Shown: positions 10,062 to 21,479, counted from the stretch's first letter. The stretch is 64,000 bases of DNA from Hermetia illucens (GCF_905115235.1 NC_051853.1:49721467-49785466); one strand, 5' to 3'. Numbers and translations are program-made. Notes: generated by a model not told the origin, from the sequence alone.

Positions 10062-13000
10062 ATGAATGGCTCGCCGGTGTTTGCGTGGATAATTCTGGTT
10101 TTTGTTGCTTCTGGTGTAGTTTGTGCCGCAAATTTGATTGACAAGTCACCGTCGCGATGTGAGAATATTTGCAATAATTGCAAGGATTTGCAAAGGGTAT
10201 GTGCGCGACTACTCGAATCCTTCATTACACACCCATCCCCAATCCACTTTATGACCGTGAACTTTCTCACTATTTTTGTTGTGTTCATTCTCAAGGATCT
10301 GGAGGCAGACTGCCAGAGGGGATGTCAGTACTTCAATATCCTGTTCTTGGTGTCCGTGTCGGACCAAAACAAAGTTTCCAGTATCGATACTTATGAGGCG
10401 AAATGCAAAACATGTAAGTCGAACGCATAAAGCTAGAAGCGAATAAACACGCAGATAAGATAACGAGATTATACCGGATTGAGAGCGTAACTGCTTTGTT
10501 CACAGCCTGCTCCGAAGCCTATGACCAACAGAAGCGACTCAACGCTTGCTTCGCGGGGTGTTCCCGAATGTATGAGATCCAGAATCAGGCCCCCTACATC
10601 AATAACTGGATCATTTTCATGGGTGAATCAGGTATTGTTCTCTTATCAGTTCTTTTCGAACAATTATTTACTGATTTGCTTCTATTGTTTCCAATGGTTA
10701 TCAAACGCTGTTGTTGCAGATAAGGGAATGGTTCTGTTACCCAGCGATTCAGAGACGCTCAATGCTAACGACTGGCTGCTGCTGGAATCGTTTCTGAGAC
10801 AAGATGGAGAGAACGACGCTGAGGAAACCATTGTGACTGACACTATTATCACGGAAAGACAAGCGAGTACCTCACGGGACTTTTTCGGTCATGAAAGCAT
10901 GCCCTGGTGGATGTGGTGTTTCCCAATTGTAATGTTTATTATTGCGCTATGGGATTGCCACATTGATTCGTCGGCGAGTGAGTATATTCGTTGGTTTTCA
11001 GGTCAACAAAAAGACATTGCCCACGCAGGAATGTTGAATGAAATACACCTTTTTTCCCCAATTGCGCTCTAATGGTCCCCCGTTAAACAATTAATACATC
11101 TCCACCTAATTAGTTATTTAATAGGCAGTTGTGAGGCACGTACTTTTCAGTTTGTATTCTATTTATATTCTGCTATTAGCAAAAAATTCGAATGTGAGAA
11201 GGCTTGCGGATTTGTGCTCGATTTCATGGATGTCTCTTAAGTGCTTCACAAAGAATATGTATTGGGTCCTGTCTTGGTCCGCTTGAACGACTGTTCGTTC
11301 GTTTCGGACACGAAAGTGCTTCTGTGACTGAATCACGTTCTTATCACTTCGAAAATCGTCCACAGGCGGATGAGGATAGAAATGCTGAGATTCGCACTGC
11401 ATCAGGCGCAATCTGAAGTAGAATGCAAACTTTCCTCGGGGCCTTATTTATTTTTTTTGGGTTAATGCTTACGGATCGCGAATCATTTTCGACTGACGAC
11501 GTCAACGACTTTGATTTTTTAGGCAGTAAATTTTGGCAAAAAGGGGTTGGTCGAACGATTTCTTGCTGAGTAAAATCCAGAAAATAAGGTTTACGCAGAT
11601 GCAAAATGTTCATTTTGATGGTGTTTGAAGACATTATTTTGCAATTGGTGTATAGTATGTTAATTGAGTTCTCCGGTGGTGCCTTGAGAAGTTTTAGTCA
11701 TTTACCTCTCCGTTCAACAATCCAATATTTTGTTATTTCGCTCCGCAGAAAATACTTAAACGAAAACCTTTTTTTCAAAATTTACGTCCTACAATATAAA
11801 AACACTGTCTCCTTTTGTCGAAAACGATCCGCGATCTGCATCTATCAACGCAAAAAAATGTAAGGCGCAACCCAGTTCTCAAAATATCTATGAAACAACT
11901 GCGGCAACACTGTTCTAACATTTTCTTTGAAGCACTTATTAAGGAAAACTACGTCTCCCTAACCAATGCGTCGCACCGGAACCGGGAAAGCAAACAAACA
12001 AGGGAAATCATGCGTACCTAACGAAAGATCAATACGCCAGCTAACCTGGAAATGAAAATAAATAATAAATAAAATAAATAACGGTTTGACCAAGCGTGTG
12101 GAACGTCGAAAATATAGCGACTGAAAGATTAAGTTATCCGTTGTTGAAACGACATAGATTCCCATTGGATGTGCAATTCATCCACCGCGGTACTTGGCCT
12201 TGAAACACCTCCAAAATTTGCGATAATTGGTTTTAGTGGAGGAAATTTTTCTCACCAATATTGACCTTCAGACACAAGTGTGTACTGCATATCTGGCCAT
12301 AATTGCGCTTTTGTCAATTCCGATCGCCGATTGAATTTTACGACAATTTTTGGTTTGACAAGTTAATCGGTGGTCTTCAAAACTTTAATCACGCATATGG
12401 AGTGTGAAGCGGTGGACTCTAAAAAAGTGATTCACGGATTTTGCTTCTTTTCGGAGGCAGCTCTGCCAAATCGCGGGGATATTTTGTATTTTGGTTGAGT
12501 TTTATGTAGGGTAGGTGACTGTGAAAGCGGTTGTGGATCTCATTCTTCACGAAGGAATACTTCTAAATAATCTTTGCTGTGGGTTTTTTGTAGCGGATTT
12601 CTTAAAAGGTATCGCCCAGGTGAAAGGCTGGCAAAAATTCGTTGCATACTTCCTGAATTGCTTAAATTTATTACCAATTATATCATGTGATAGCCGACGA
12701 TACTGAACAAGTTGGATTTGGGAAAGTTTGTATTTAAAGACGTTTTTGAGAATTTCCTGATTAGTTAACCAGAAAGTCCTTGGTAGCGGATTTGGAGATA
12801 ATTGTCTAGGTGGCCTTGAAATTCTTAGCACTTACTTGCTTTAATCCTTTTGAGGGTAATTTATTTATTAAAACAAGTACGACATTTCACAGATTGCTTG
12901 TCTGCTTTTTCAGTGTATTCTCAACTGTTTCCTATCAAATTAGTTCTTGGCTTTTATATTATAATTATAAACAAGTCGACAAATCGGAAGCTGAACGTTT

Positions 13001-15079
13001 GTCTTTCTTAGATAAAAATATTTGTGAGTGAACATTTGTTCCTTACACGTAATGCAAGCATATATTATGTCAGGATACTCACTTTAAGGTAATACTGACA
13101 TTCAGTCTTAGAATTAACACTTAGCGGCAAATTTGACCTACTATAACTTTGTTAATAATGGTGCGATTTCCACCTAACTTGGTAGGATCATACTTTATAT
13201 TGTAACCTATATTGCTTAAGGAGGGGTTTTTACAGTCGATTAGTAAAAATTATAGCAATATATTATTATTAAATTTATTTGAGCAGATGTCTGTTTGGAG
13301 GGTATTTCAAAGCCTAGGACCATGTAGTTGCAGCTTCGTGATTTTTTCCAGACTTTCAGAGTGCTACTCCAAACCTTTCATTTAATACCCAGCATGACTA
13401 AATTTGATAACACAAAATTTTACACCCCCTTTTATATGTATGGAGACCCCCCTAAGTTCCACATAGAGCAATGTAACCAACTGTATGCGCGTGCGTTCAC
13501 GCTTCCTTTGTGTCAATCGGTGCAGCCATTTCTGAGAAAAATGTGTATTGACAGACAGCCAGACAGAAACCGATTTTAATAAGGTTTCACAAAACCTTAA
13601 AAGGGGTTTCATTACAAAGTAAAGGAACAATGTAGGGAAAGAAAAATAATGGAGGAACAAAAGAAGAATTCGAGGTAAAATTATTTGAGCAGTCCGCTGA
13701 ATTCGTTGCCACGATCGTTATTCAAACTTTTATCCTTGGCTGAAGTGGATTTTCGGGTTTCATATGTTTCGTCCGGATAGCTGAGTGGTTAGAGCGCAAG
13801 GTTGTCGTACGGAAGGTCGCGGTTCAAATTTCGCTCGTGGCAGTGGGATTTGTATCGTGATTTGACGTCGGACACCAGTCGACTCAGCTGTGAATGAGTA
13901 CCTGAGTCAAATCAGGGTAATAATCTCGGTCGAACGCAATGCTGACCACATTGCCTCCTAGTGTACCGTTACGGTCTTGAATGAAGTGCTCTAACTCACT
14001 TCAAAGCCCTGATCCAACATGGATTGAAGCGCCAATGATTTTTATTATTATTATGTTTCGAACTTCTTGGTGACTCTGACTTCCATTAGTACGGTGAAGT
14101 CATTTCTAGAGATATAGTGGCCTTTGCCGAGAGTGCGCTTTACCATTGGCGATTTGATCACGTATTCGTCCTTTCCCCAATTGGCGGCTGCCTCTCTCTA
14201 GATTGATTCCACTTTTTCCTAACTTTTTTGTCCTTAATATGGGTTAACTTGTTCTGTTTCTAACTCCAACTTGTTCATTACTTCGGCTAGATGAATGGAT
14301 TAACCATAGTGTTGAAGAACGCAATAAGTCGGTCCTCAACCAGTATTGTGGCGAAGGTGTTATGAACCGAACGAGCGTATGAAACGGATATTGATGACGA
14401 TCAGAGGCTTAGAAAAACCTCCGTATTGCGAGTTCCTTGACCTGACCGACTTGAATTGTAACCGGAGATTAAATCATTATACTGGATATGAACACAATAG
14501 TATTGGCACCACATCAATTCCCCATCTGGTGAAAAATGTAAAACCTCAAATTTTGAACAAAAACTGATGACCACTATATTTTGGGTCTGTAAGAGAAGTC
14601 ATTTTGATCAAATTTCGGCCTCAGCGGGAGACGATGAATACAGTACGATACAGAGAGGCCTTAAAAAAGCTTGAAGTTTATGGTTTAGTTTTATCTTTAT
14701 AATCATGTGCAAGTGATAAACCTATATCGAAAAAAACATTCCTGGTGTAGTTCAGGAATCGTTTATATTTTCCTGCGGATGTTTTTTTTAATTTAGAATT
14801 TCTTCAAATAAACAACATTCCTTGTAGTTTAGTAGGATAATGTCTTCTTAAAGGCTGTACCCACTTAATAATGTCGCAAAAATAATATTCATATTTTTAC
14901 CCTTTATTACAGGAAATGTCGGGGATGAATTTCATCATTCTCATGAAATAATTTTGAACGATAAAACAATATATCCTTCGCTTGCTGTATTGCCGCCAAA
15001 ATATTCCGAAAGTGAAAAGAATTTCCTTTCCGAAAGCGAAGATGATGATAAGTGCGTGAAATCTGTACTCAATACATAA
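10062..15079 (+). CDS. TMEM59-family type I membrane protein
   Basis: Exons 10062-10196, 10296-10413, 10506-10631 and 10720 onward join in frame at GT/AG borders. The first 22 residues form a signal peptide (AWIILVFVASGVVCA). A cysteine-rich lumenal domain follows, with CENICNNC, CQRGCQYFNILF, CSEAYDQQKRLNACFAGC and an acidic stretch, then one membrane segment at about residues 189-204 (WWMWCFPIVMFIIALW). The CxRGCxxF and C-S/T-EAY spacing is that of TMEM59, a Golgi/endosomal protein linked in mammals to autophagy and glycosylation control. Two ends are possible. Reading on gives a stop at 11072 (243 residues). A strong GTGAGT donor at 10978 joins in phase to an exon at 14913-15079, giving 267 residues with a longer cytoplasmic tail containing a YPSL motif. 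I prefer the spliced form, since TMEM59 tails are usually long. The gene symbol in flies is unknown to me. Confidence 0.8.
11080..13119. other. Unassigned stretch (inside the long TMEM59 intron if spliced)
   Basis: Open frames such as 11204-11416 (plus), 11606-11863 (plus) and 12831-12547 (minus) are not recognisable and look like chance frames in AT-rich DNA. No transposon motif was seen. Confidence 0.4.
13120..13605 (+). repeat. Dispersed 0.78 kb repeat, 5'-truncated copy
   Basis: Begins at CTATAACTTTGTTAATAATG and continues through CTTGGTAGGATCATACTTTA, ATATTATTATTAAATTTATT, the CATTTAATACCCAGCATGAC block and TGTGTCAATCGGTGCAGCCA. It ends GATTTTAATAAGGTTTCACAAAACCTTAAAA (13571-13601), with the loop side of the terminal hairpin shortened. 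Confidence 0.8.
13682..14225 (-). pseudogene. Unidentified minus-strand coding remnant interrupted by a SINE
   Basis: On the minus strand, 14216-14052 is open and coding-like (for example ANWGKDEYVIKSPMVKR and ISRNDFTVLMEVRVTKKF). The piece at 13771-13682, on the other side of the SINE, is open in the continuing frame and ends in a stop. Amino-acid use is balanced and charged, unlike random AT-rich frames. I do not recognise the protein; a host pseudogene and an old mobile-element protein are both possible. Confidence 0.4.
13772..14051 (+). repeat. tRNA-derived SINE, copy 2, with perfect target-site duplication
   Basis: A box GGATAGCTGAGTGGTTAGAG at 13774, B box GCGGTTCAAATTTCG near 13820, then the family body (GTGATTTGACGTCGGACACC, GTACCTGAGTCAAATCAGGG, CAAAGCCCTGATCCAACATG) and an (ATT)n tail. 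It is flanked by a 9-base direct repeat TATGTTTCG (13763-13771 and 14052-14060). This is one of the best preserved copies. Confidence 0.92.
14226..14912. other. Unassigned stretch
   Basis: The frame at 14346-14567 (plus, 73 codons) has a near-normal amino-acid mix but no recognisable domain. The rest is AT-rich and closed in all frames. Confidence 0.35.
14913..15079 (+). CDS. Probable last coding exon of the TMEM59-family gene
   Basis: A clean AG acceptor at 14911-14912 opens a 55-codon frame to TAA at 15079. Residues include EFHHSHEIILNDKTIYPSL, LPPKYSESEKNF and SESEDDDKCVK: acidic, charged and without low-complexity AT bias, unlike neighbouring frames. The exon begins with two bases of a split codon and the 10977 donor leaves one, so the phases match. 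The total coding length becomes 804 bases (divisible by three). If it does not belong to TMEM59, it is the last exon of an unseen plus-strand gene. Confidence 0.5.
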
Positions 15080-15999
15080 ATGAATCAGCTTTAATGACTG
15101 TATTTTAAATTTAATCTTATTTTAGAATTTTGTTGATTTTTATTGTTTTATATACATATACACACATTAAACTTTGTTTTTTTTTTTATTATATATGTAC
15201 TGCATTCCTTTTATAATGTTTTCAGCATAAGTTTAAATGGATTTAGCTTAAATCTAATGTTATTAGTACCATTGACATAAATATGATATATGAAATATAA
15301 ATATTGGATTAATTGTCTTGTGTGTGTTTTATTAGCTGGTTCTCCAAATGAAATTTGCGAAAATTAAAGCGTCTTAATCAAGAAGCTCCAAATCAAGTGG
15401 ACACTAGAAACCATTTCGATTGAACCGACTATAAGATGATCCCGGTTGATTATTCTAATGTGAAATGATTCTCTGATCTGAGGTGAAGGTAACATAGCTT
15501 TTCATAAAAAAACAGGAAGTAGATTGTAGAAATTACTATGTAATTATATAAAGTTTAGCGGTAATTACATCTTCACGCGCACCTCATCAAATCTGCGCAT
15601 GTCCGATGCAGGTCCAAACAAAAACTATATCATTCGAGAAATACTTGAAATTAAAACTACTTGCAGTAGTTAGCAGACAATAATTGCATTTGCCTACTAA
15701 AAAGAATGGCTGATAGTTTCGTCTAGGACAGAGGCAACGCATAATGGTCTGGAGTCTTTTTATATTACCTTGACTCTGTTTTTTAACGATTACTAGACGT
15801 CAGGACGTTTTTCGGAAATACTTGAAATGCTGATGGTATCAACTATTAGCGAGAGAATACAACATTCTCGTCGATTGTAGATTCCAAATCGCACGGTGGA
15901 CCATTTATGATATATTTGCTGGAGTAATTTCACAAGTTGTTAATCGCCTCAAACTGCCTTCTGCATTGATTCAAATGACAGCTCCATCGTGCTAATGGT
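15080..15999. other. Unassigned stretch
   Basis: Very AT-rich from 15080 to 15330, which would be the 3' UTR of the exon ending at 15079. The remainder shows no coding or repeat signal I can name; parts may belong to the neighbouring gypsy fossil. Confidence 0.35.
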
Positions 16000-16640
16000 A
16001 ATGGTAACCTTGTAGAGGAACTGTTGCGAATGTGGTGTTTAATTCGTTTCTTATGCAACAGCAGTTGAAGCCTGTGAGAAAGTCATGTATGTCTGGTTAA
16101 AATCTCACTAATGTTGGCTGAAGTGTTTTTACGTATTGGTGGGGAATGCTTAACAATGGTTATATGTGACGAATTGGGATTTTCGTCCAAAAACGTATAG
16201 AAGGAAATAATCTAGGAATACACAGTCGCTAATGCTTTCCTGTCCAGTTGCAAGTAATGTTCTTCGACTGGTATGGATGCGAAGTTAATAGAGCGTTCCG
16301 GCCCTTCGGTTAGATATGAAATGCCTGCATCGCAGATTAGTTTCAGTGGTAGGATCGAATTGTATGGCATCAATGCTCTTGCTTACAACCTCTCACTTGA
16401 GCTCGACGAGCCCTAATATATGTACTTGACCGATAGGTTTTCATCCCTTTTGTCAACAGCTGCCAAAGCAGTGCCGTAGTTGTAGATGTTTTCAATAACG
16501 AAGCAGGAGTAGTAGGTTACCATTGCAAGAAAGGTTTTGATATGATTGATGATTTGACATGACCTAGAACTTCGATCTACTTCTAAAAAAATATGCAAGT
16601 GGTGCTTTGCAAGTTGAATGAGTCGCTTTAGAGTTTGATA
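16000..16640 (-). mobile_element. Ty3/gypsy-type LTR retrotransposon fossil, pol fragment
   Basis: On the minus strand, short stretches recall the end of a gypsy reverse transcriptase (FLAMVTYYSCFV) and the following RNase H (GPERSINFAS, EEHYLQLDRKALATVY, then FGRKSQFVTYN). The order is right for gypsy pol. No long terminal repeats, gag or integrase were seen, so only an internal fragment survives. It is clearly broken in several places and old. Confidence 0.6.
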
Positions 16641-16959
16641 ATGTACTCATATTTTGTGCTTTCACGCAGGATCCTCCTTCATGAAAGTTGCAACCTATTT
16701 TTTGTCTACATATCTCTGATGCTGCTCTGTACGCTTTTGGTCAAGATTATACTTTTTTATTATTGCCGTGTTCCAGGCTCCTGGAATTTATAGGCAGCGA
16801 GTCATTCATTGCCATGTTCTTTTGTATTTTTTGGGCACTGATGATAAATCTCTCTACATGGGTTTCCCTTATATACCCCACTCACCTATGCGGGGGTAGT
16901 TGGTAACCCAATTATCACAACAGTAATTGACGAATAAGTCCTAATCTGCCTACTACTAA

Positions 16960-17760
16960 CTATCAGTGCTGCTTGTAGTTGCTTCGATCGATGGCGGTTT
17001 GCTGGGATATGTTCCACTCATTCGTTGGCTTCCTAAGAAGCTTGCAATCTTTCTCCACTGTTCTATGTCATGTATTTCTAGGACGACCGACTAATTGGCC
17101 ATCCTAGAATAGAGGATTCCATTACATGACATAGCCCGCAATGGGGTTGTATGTGACTGACTCCGCAATTTGTGTTAGCATTTCCACGTTCTGATCAACA
17201 CGTCCATCATCTGGGCCGTAAGATGACGAAGTTTTTCTTTCGAAATTGACGATGACGCTTGTAGTTGCCAAATAACAGCACAGAAAGAAGATCTCAACTT
17301 GCATAGTTACCTTTCCAGATTTTGGACAAAACAGCGGAGGCGGATTTAGCGTTGTTAATGCGTCGAGTGGCATTAGTTCGATTCCGCAGTTAACAGAAAG
17401 CTATCGAAATGTATCAATTTATCAATGCTTTTAATACTCTGCCATCTTGATAAACTTGTGCTTGCTGATGTTTATCTTCAGTCCGATCCTGCTTGCCTTC
17501 TTCTCCAAATTTAGAGCTGGTTGGGCCATGAATCCGTCAGGGAACAGACTATCAGCACAACTGCCGTGTTCAGGAAAGATATTGTCCACAGAACCCCTCC
17601 GAATTTTCCAGCCAAGGCAGCACGAAAAACGTTGTCAATAGCAAGAAAAAATAATATCGGTGACAAAATGGCCCGTGCGGGCTCCGCTTTGAACTTGAAA
17701 TCTGGATGCAGCATATGACACTTTACATATATAATGCCAATATATATCACAGGGCTCTCC
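16960..17760 (-). mobile_element. Non-LTR retrotransposon remnant (RT to C terminus)
   Basis: The minus strand begins with ILSPILFFLAIDNVFRAAL, the conserved RT segment before the YADD box, followed by LWTISFL. At 17119-16990 it holds a GRPRNT...HRTVEKDCKLL piece, like the GRPxxTWRRTVExE motif at the end of many endonuclease-type LINEs. Stops and frame changes occur throughout. The C-terminal piece recurs at 55480-55645. Confidence 0.7.
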
Positions 17761-18830
17761 TAATTTTCAGTGGTAAAAACTGGATTTTGACACAAAAGTT
17801 CTATGCAAACTATCATTATATAAGATATAAGATTCTGTTCGGTAAAATATACCTTTCCAAAAAAGAAAGTTATTCCATCGAAGTTTCGAGTTTACTATCT
17901 AGAATCAATTTCTATATCGTTAATATGAAACAGTTTGAATATTTCTTTCGGTATGGTAGCACAAGGATGCTAGGGATTAGAATACAAAGCACATCGTACA
18001 AAGATCACAAATAGGCCCTAGAAAACAACTATAGACTGCATTGAATCGAAAAGGTCTCTAGACATTATTTCTAAAGAAAAATTGAGAAATATTGACCAAC
18101 TGACCATCAGAAACACTGGACTTGATCGGATCTGTATCGTGTGAAAATTTAATCATAAATTACGAATTGTTGATATTGGCCACGATCTTATTTCAAACCA
18201 ATCTTCAGCTACGATGGAAATCCTAAGATTTTTAAGCCCGATGATGTGTACAAAAATCTGCTTTAAATGAATAGTCTTTGCAGCAAAGCACTCTACTGCA
18301 TAGCAGAGTAACAAGGTAAAGTCAACATCTCAAAAGGATAACAAGATTCAAAAGTTACTTACATAAGCCAAAATACAGGTCTCAACTACTGAAAAACTAA
18401 TTATCAGTAAACCAGGTTTCAAACCTTGAAACGTGCTTGATTCATTTGTTCTTTTTAGCATCATCCGATTATTCTTTTTGGAAGGTCACTATAAGGATGA
18501 AGGTGCAATGTCATCTGGCACACAAAACTACAGGATTGTTCTTACGCAAGAATTGATGTGGAAAAAAGCATGGTGTTTGGTAACTATCTAAAAACAATGT
18601 TTATCCGACAACAGAAATCTACTCCTATCAAGAGCAAACAGATTACCGACACAATTAAAAAATATGTTTCTAGAAAAACGATTAAAAGACTGCCAAATGA
18701 TCATATTTCACCGACTTTTTCTATTGTATATGCACATTAGCCTGGAACTTAGAAAATTTCTTGGAAATGCATAGCAATTAAGAATTCTTTTTGCCCATCA
18801 CATATTCCGGATAAAGTACAAAACCCTTAC
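17761..18830. other. Unassigned stretch, possibly older LINE sequence
   Basis: Open frames at 17706-18014 and 18558-18740 (plus) are lysine- and tyrosine-rich and not diagnostic. Because a Jockey-like RT piece follows in the same orientation at 18835, part of this may be its upstream region, but no motif proves it. Confidence 0.3.
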
Positions 18831-18834
18831 ATCA

Positions 18835-19040
18835 CCATATGCGAGCAGGAATCCTCAAGGCAGTGTACATGAGCCTTATTTTCACTTGTTTGTTTGCAGA
18901 CAGAGCGTGACAAACTTGACATTAGGTGACGACACAACAACTTTCAATTCGAATTCCAACCCACAAAGCGCAATAGAGATGCTTAGCGTTCACTTTTGAA
19001 TAATTGGGCAGTTAGTTTAGACAGTGGATCTTCTGGCCTG
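18835..19040 (+). mobile_element. Jockey-like LINE fragment (RT)
   Basis: One frame reads AGNPQGSVHEPYFHLFVC, then LTLGDDTTTFNSNSNPQSAI, resembling the Jockey-clade RT segment AGVPQGSVLGPxLYLLY followed by FADDTAI. The match covers about 60 residues with substitutions at catalytic positions; it is short and dead. Confidence 0.5.
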
Positions 19041-19319
19041 GGGAAGCTGTGAAGATTAATAAATTATTAATGAGCTTCGGTATTTTATTATTCTAGCAAT
19101 TACAATATTGACCTGATTTCTTTTCATTTTTGATTTTTTTTTTTTGAGGTAACGGTTGACTCCTATACCGCAAAATATCTCGTAGAAGACACCTGAACAG
19201 GGCAGAAGAACGTATTCAAAACTACAGCGGAAATTTGAATGGATGAAGGGAATGTTAGGAGGCGCTCGGGAAGAAAAAATGAGGCGGCACAATACAAGTG
19301 CGGGGACAGATAATTATGA

Positions 19320-19905
19320 TAACCTCAGACTAGCAGTAAATACAGTCGGTGCTCCGCTGGCGGCTGTCGGGAGCGGAGTCTCTCGCACTACCTAGCAGCC
19401 GCGGGCCTGAGATGGTGAAGGCTTACAAGCTGTGCCAAGTCAAGGAGAATTTGGCCCGCTTATAACATAGCCCGAGCACGAGAGCTCCTGTGCCAGACGC
19501 GTGCAAATACATTCAAGATTACGGGGGTCTGCACGGGGCATTGACCCATAGGGGACCATGCCGCTAGGCTCGGCATACCCTACAACTCGCATTGCCGAAG
19601 CTGCGGAGAAGGAAGGGAAACCCTCATGCACTTTCTCTACGATTGCCCAGCTCTGGCTAGAGTCAGGCTGCGGACACTGTGTAAACCATTCTTTGGGGAC
19701 CTCAGAGAGATTTCTGGCTGTAGGGTCGGAGAGCTGCTTTCCTTCGTGAATGCTACGGGCTGGCTCTGAAGATCCGAGCCGGCTGGACTCTGCCTCCCTG
19801 CTCCCATAACAACAGTCACGGTCTTAGGAGTTTGTGGCGTCAAAACGGTGCACCAAAACACTAATTGGGCTCCTCGGAGCGGCCACTGATACCTACCTAC
19901 CTACC
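19320..19905 (+). mobile_element. Non-LTR retrotransposon 3' end with CCHC domain and TACC tail
   Basis: Markedly more GC-rich than its surroundings. From about 19505 one frame reads RANTFKITGVCTGH, then one stop where a Cys is expected, then PIGDHAARLGIPYNSHCRSC and GEGRETLMHFLYDCPALARV. CRSC...H...C has the CX2CX8HX4C spacing of the C-terminal zinc knuckle of RNase H-bearing LINEs (I/R1/LOA-like groups). It ends ELLSFVNATGWL plus stop at 19770, followed by a short 3' UTR and a (TACC)n tail at 19893-19907. It is fairly young compared with other copies here. Confidence 0.82.
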
Positions 19906-19907
19906 CA

Positions 19908-20314
19908 CCAATATTTAAAAGCTGGTAATTGGGGCGTTAACCTTACTTTTAACGCAGAAATAAGCATGACGATTATCAAGGGCGCCAATCAACTGATTGA
20001 ACTTCGGTGAGGTAAAATTATAATATCCGGAGTCCCACCTAGTGGAAAACCTAAGTACAGTACAGTAGCTGTGTATCAATGATCATTAGTGCATGGAATT
20101 TCATATAATTAATTTACATAAAGTGTGAGACCAAGCCCAATAAGGAACAACAATAGTTTATTTAAAACTCATTTATTTGTCAACTTTCAATTGTAGACAG
20201 AATTCGATCCATTTTTATGTCACAAAAGGGGAAAATAAAGAGCCCATGACAGGATTCATAGCAGCAGCATGTAGTATTCAGTCGTTAGGAAAGGCAGTTG
20301 TTAACCTTAGATTC
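19908..20314. other. Spacer and 3' UTR of the PHD/SAM gene
   Basis: No coding motif. The part next to 20314 should be the 3' UTR of the minus-strand PHD/SAM gene. Minus-strand AATAAA-like strings occur near 20160-20240, but I cannot choose one. Confidence 0.4.
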
Positions 20315-21477
20315 TTACATCCATGTTAATCGTGGATCATTTGATTTTGATTGTAGTTGCACAATCCGCGTGTATATTCGAATCGCTGGTCCTAATTTCA
20401 GTGACATCCCGCTCACAACATCGGATCGTTTGACCAGCAGTAAAGATGCTCCATCGATGTCGTGTTCTTTAAACTTTTTCGCTTCATTGGGGAACTCTTT
20501 TTCAAAATATTTCGATACCCGCTCACTTGACCAATCCGATATGTCGGGGATGGCATCGTTTCGTGTCACAGGGTTACCGTTGTTCTTCCCCGAACTATTG
20601 CTGTCAATCTTCTCACGACTGTCGGATTTTGCAATTTTCTTTCCAATGTATATTTCCGATGGGATTGGCGATAAGCGCTTCCGTGAATCAGCTGTAAGTT
20701 TCCGACTTGTTGTGTTTTTCTCTATATTCTGGCATTTCGAACATTCCCATTTTAACTTGTTAATGCCTTTCTGTAGTTTTGGAGAATGGCAGCTAAGGTG
20801 GTAGGCATCGACACAAACGCAACAACTTACCAAAGGACCCTGGGAGTTAGGAAACAAATATAAATACGATCAGATGCGTTAATCGTAAGGTTATATAAGT
20901 TAACTTACAGCTTCGGCGGTTTCATAGCAAACTACACACATTCGACAGTTGTCACATCTCCAATGCTCTTCCAGTAACGCATGATTTAAATAAGATATTT
21001 TCAGGCATGAACTGTGAACTGAAGAAGTTGAAATTATTAACAACGCTCTTCAAAGTGTACTTGAAAAATTACCTTTGTAATTGCAATCTTTGCACGCTAT
21101 GAGCTTCTTGCCTTTTTTCGGCTCCACTTTGCCGCAAATCATACAGCAGAAGATCACATTGGCATCTAAATTCGGGGGCGATGTACTCCTTTTCTCTGGC
21201 TTTTTTGACATTTCGGTAAAATTATTCACTCTTTGCCGTGGAGGTTCGCTGCACATACTCAATGCACGTGTAGATCTTTTCGGCAAATTATTATTTGAAG
21301 GATCGAAGACGATTTTTGCTTTCTGGAAATTGTCAACAAATATTCGTTACTTAGTGTCAAAATCACGTTTTCTTGCAGATCTTACCTTTAACCTGCTACC
21401 GACGCGGGTTCCAACACCATCAGCGTTGAGTCGGGCTTCACGATTAATGTTCTTCAAGCGGGGCATAGCAATAGGAC
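20315..21477 (-). CDS. Double PHD-finger and SAM-domain protein
   Basis: Probable nuclear chromatin protein. Exons 21477-21386, 21322-21073, 21018-20909 and 20839-20315 join in frame with GT/AG borders. Counting from the ATG at 21466 (MPRLKN), the product has 321 residues. It has a basic N-terminal region, then PHD finger 1 (C87, C90, C104, C107, H112, C115, C132, C135), immediately followed by PHD finger 2 (C138, C141, C153, C156, H161, C164, then WECSKC). This is the tandem arrangement of DPF/PHF10/KAT6 histone readers. A SAM domain follows (about 246-310: DISDWSSERVSKYFEKEF, HDIDGASLLLV, LKLGPAIRIYTRIVQL), of the SAMD1/SAMD13/L3MBTL kind. The first listed exon begins within a codon at an AG acceptor, so an upstream exon probably carries the true start or a 5' UTR; I could not find it. 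I do not know an established name for this combination in flies. Confidence 0.85.
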
Positions 21478-21479
21478 CT

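Noticed and set aside
10978-11010. A 29-base intron in TMEM59 (GTGAGT...TTTTCAG)
   Set aside because: Too short for splicing in animals; the same GTGAGT donor pairs better with the acceptor at 14912.
13774-13850. Functional tRNA gene
   Set aside because: A and B boxes are present, but the sequence cannot fold a proper acceptor stem and continues into the SINE body with an (ATT)n tail and target duplication.
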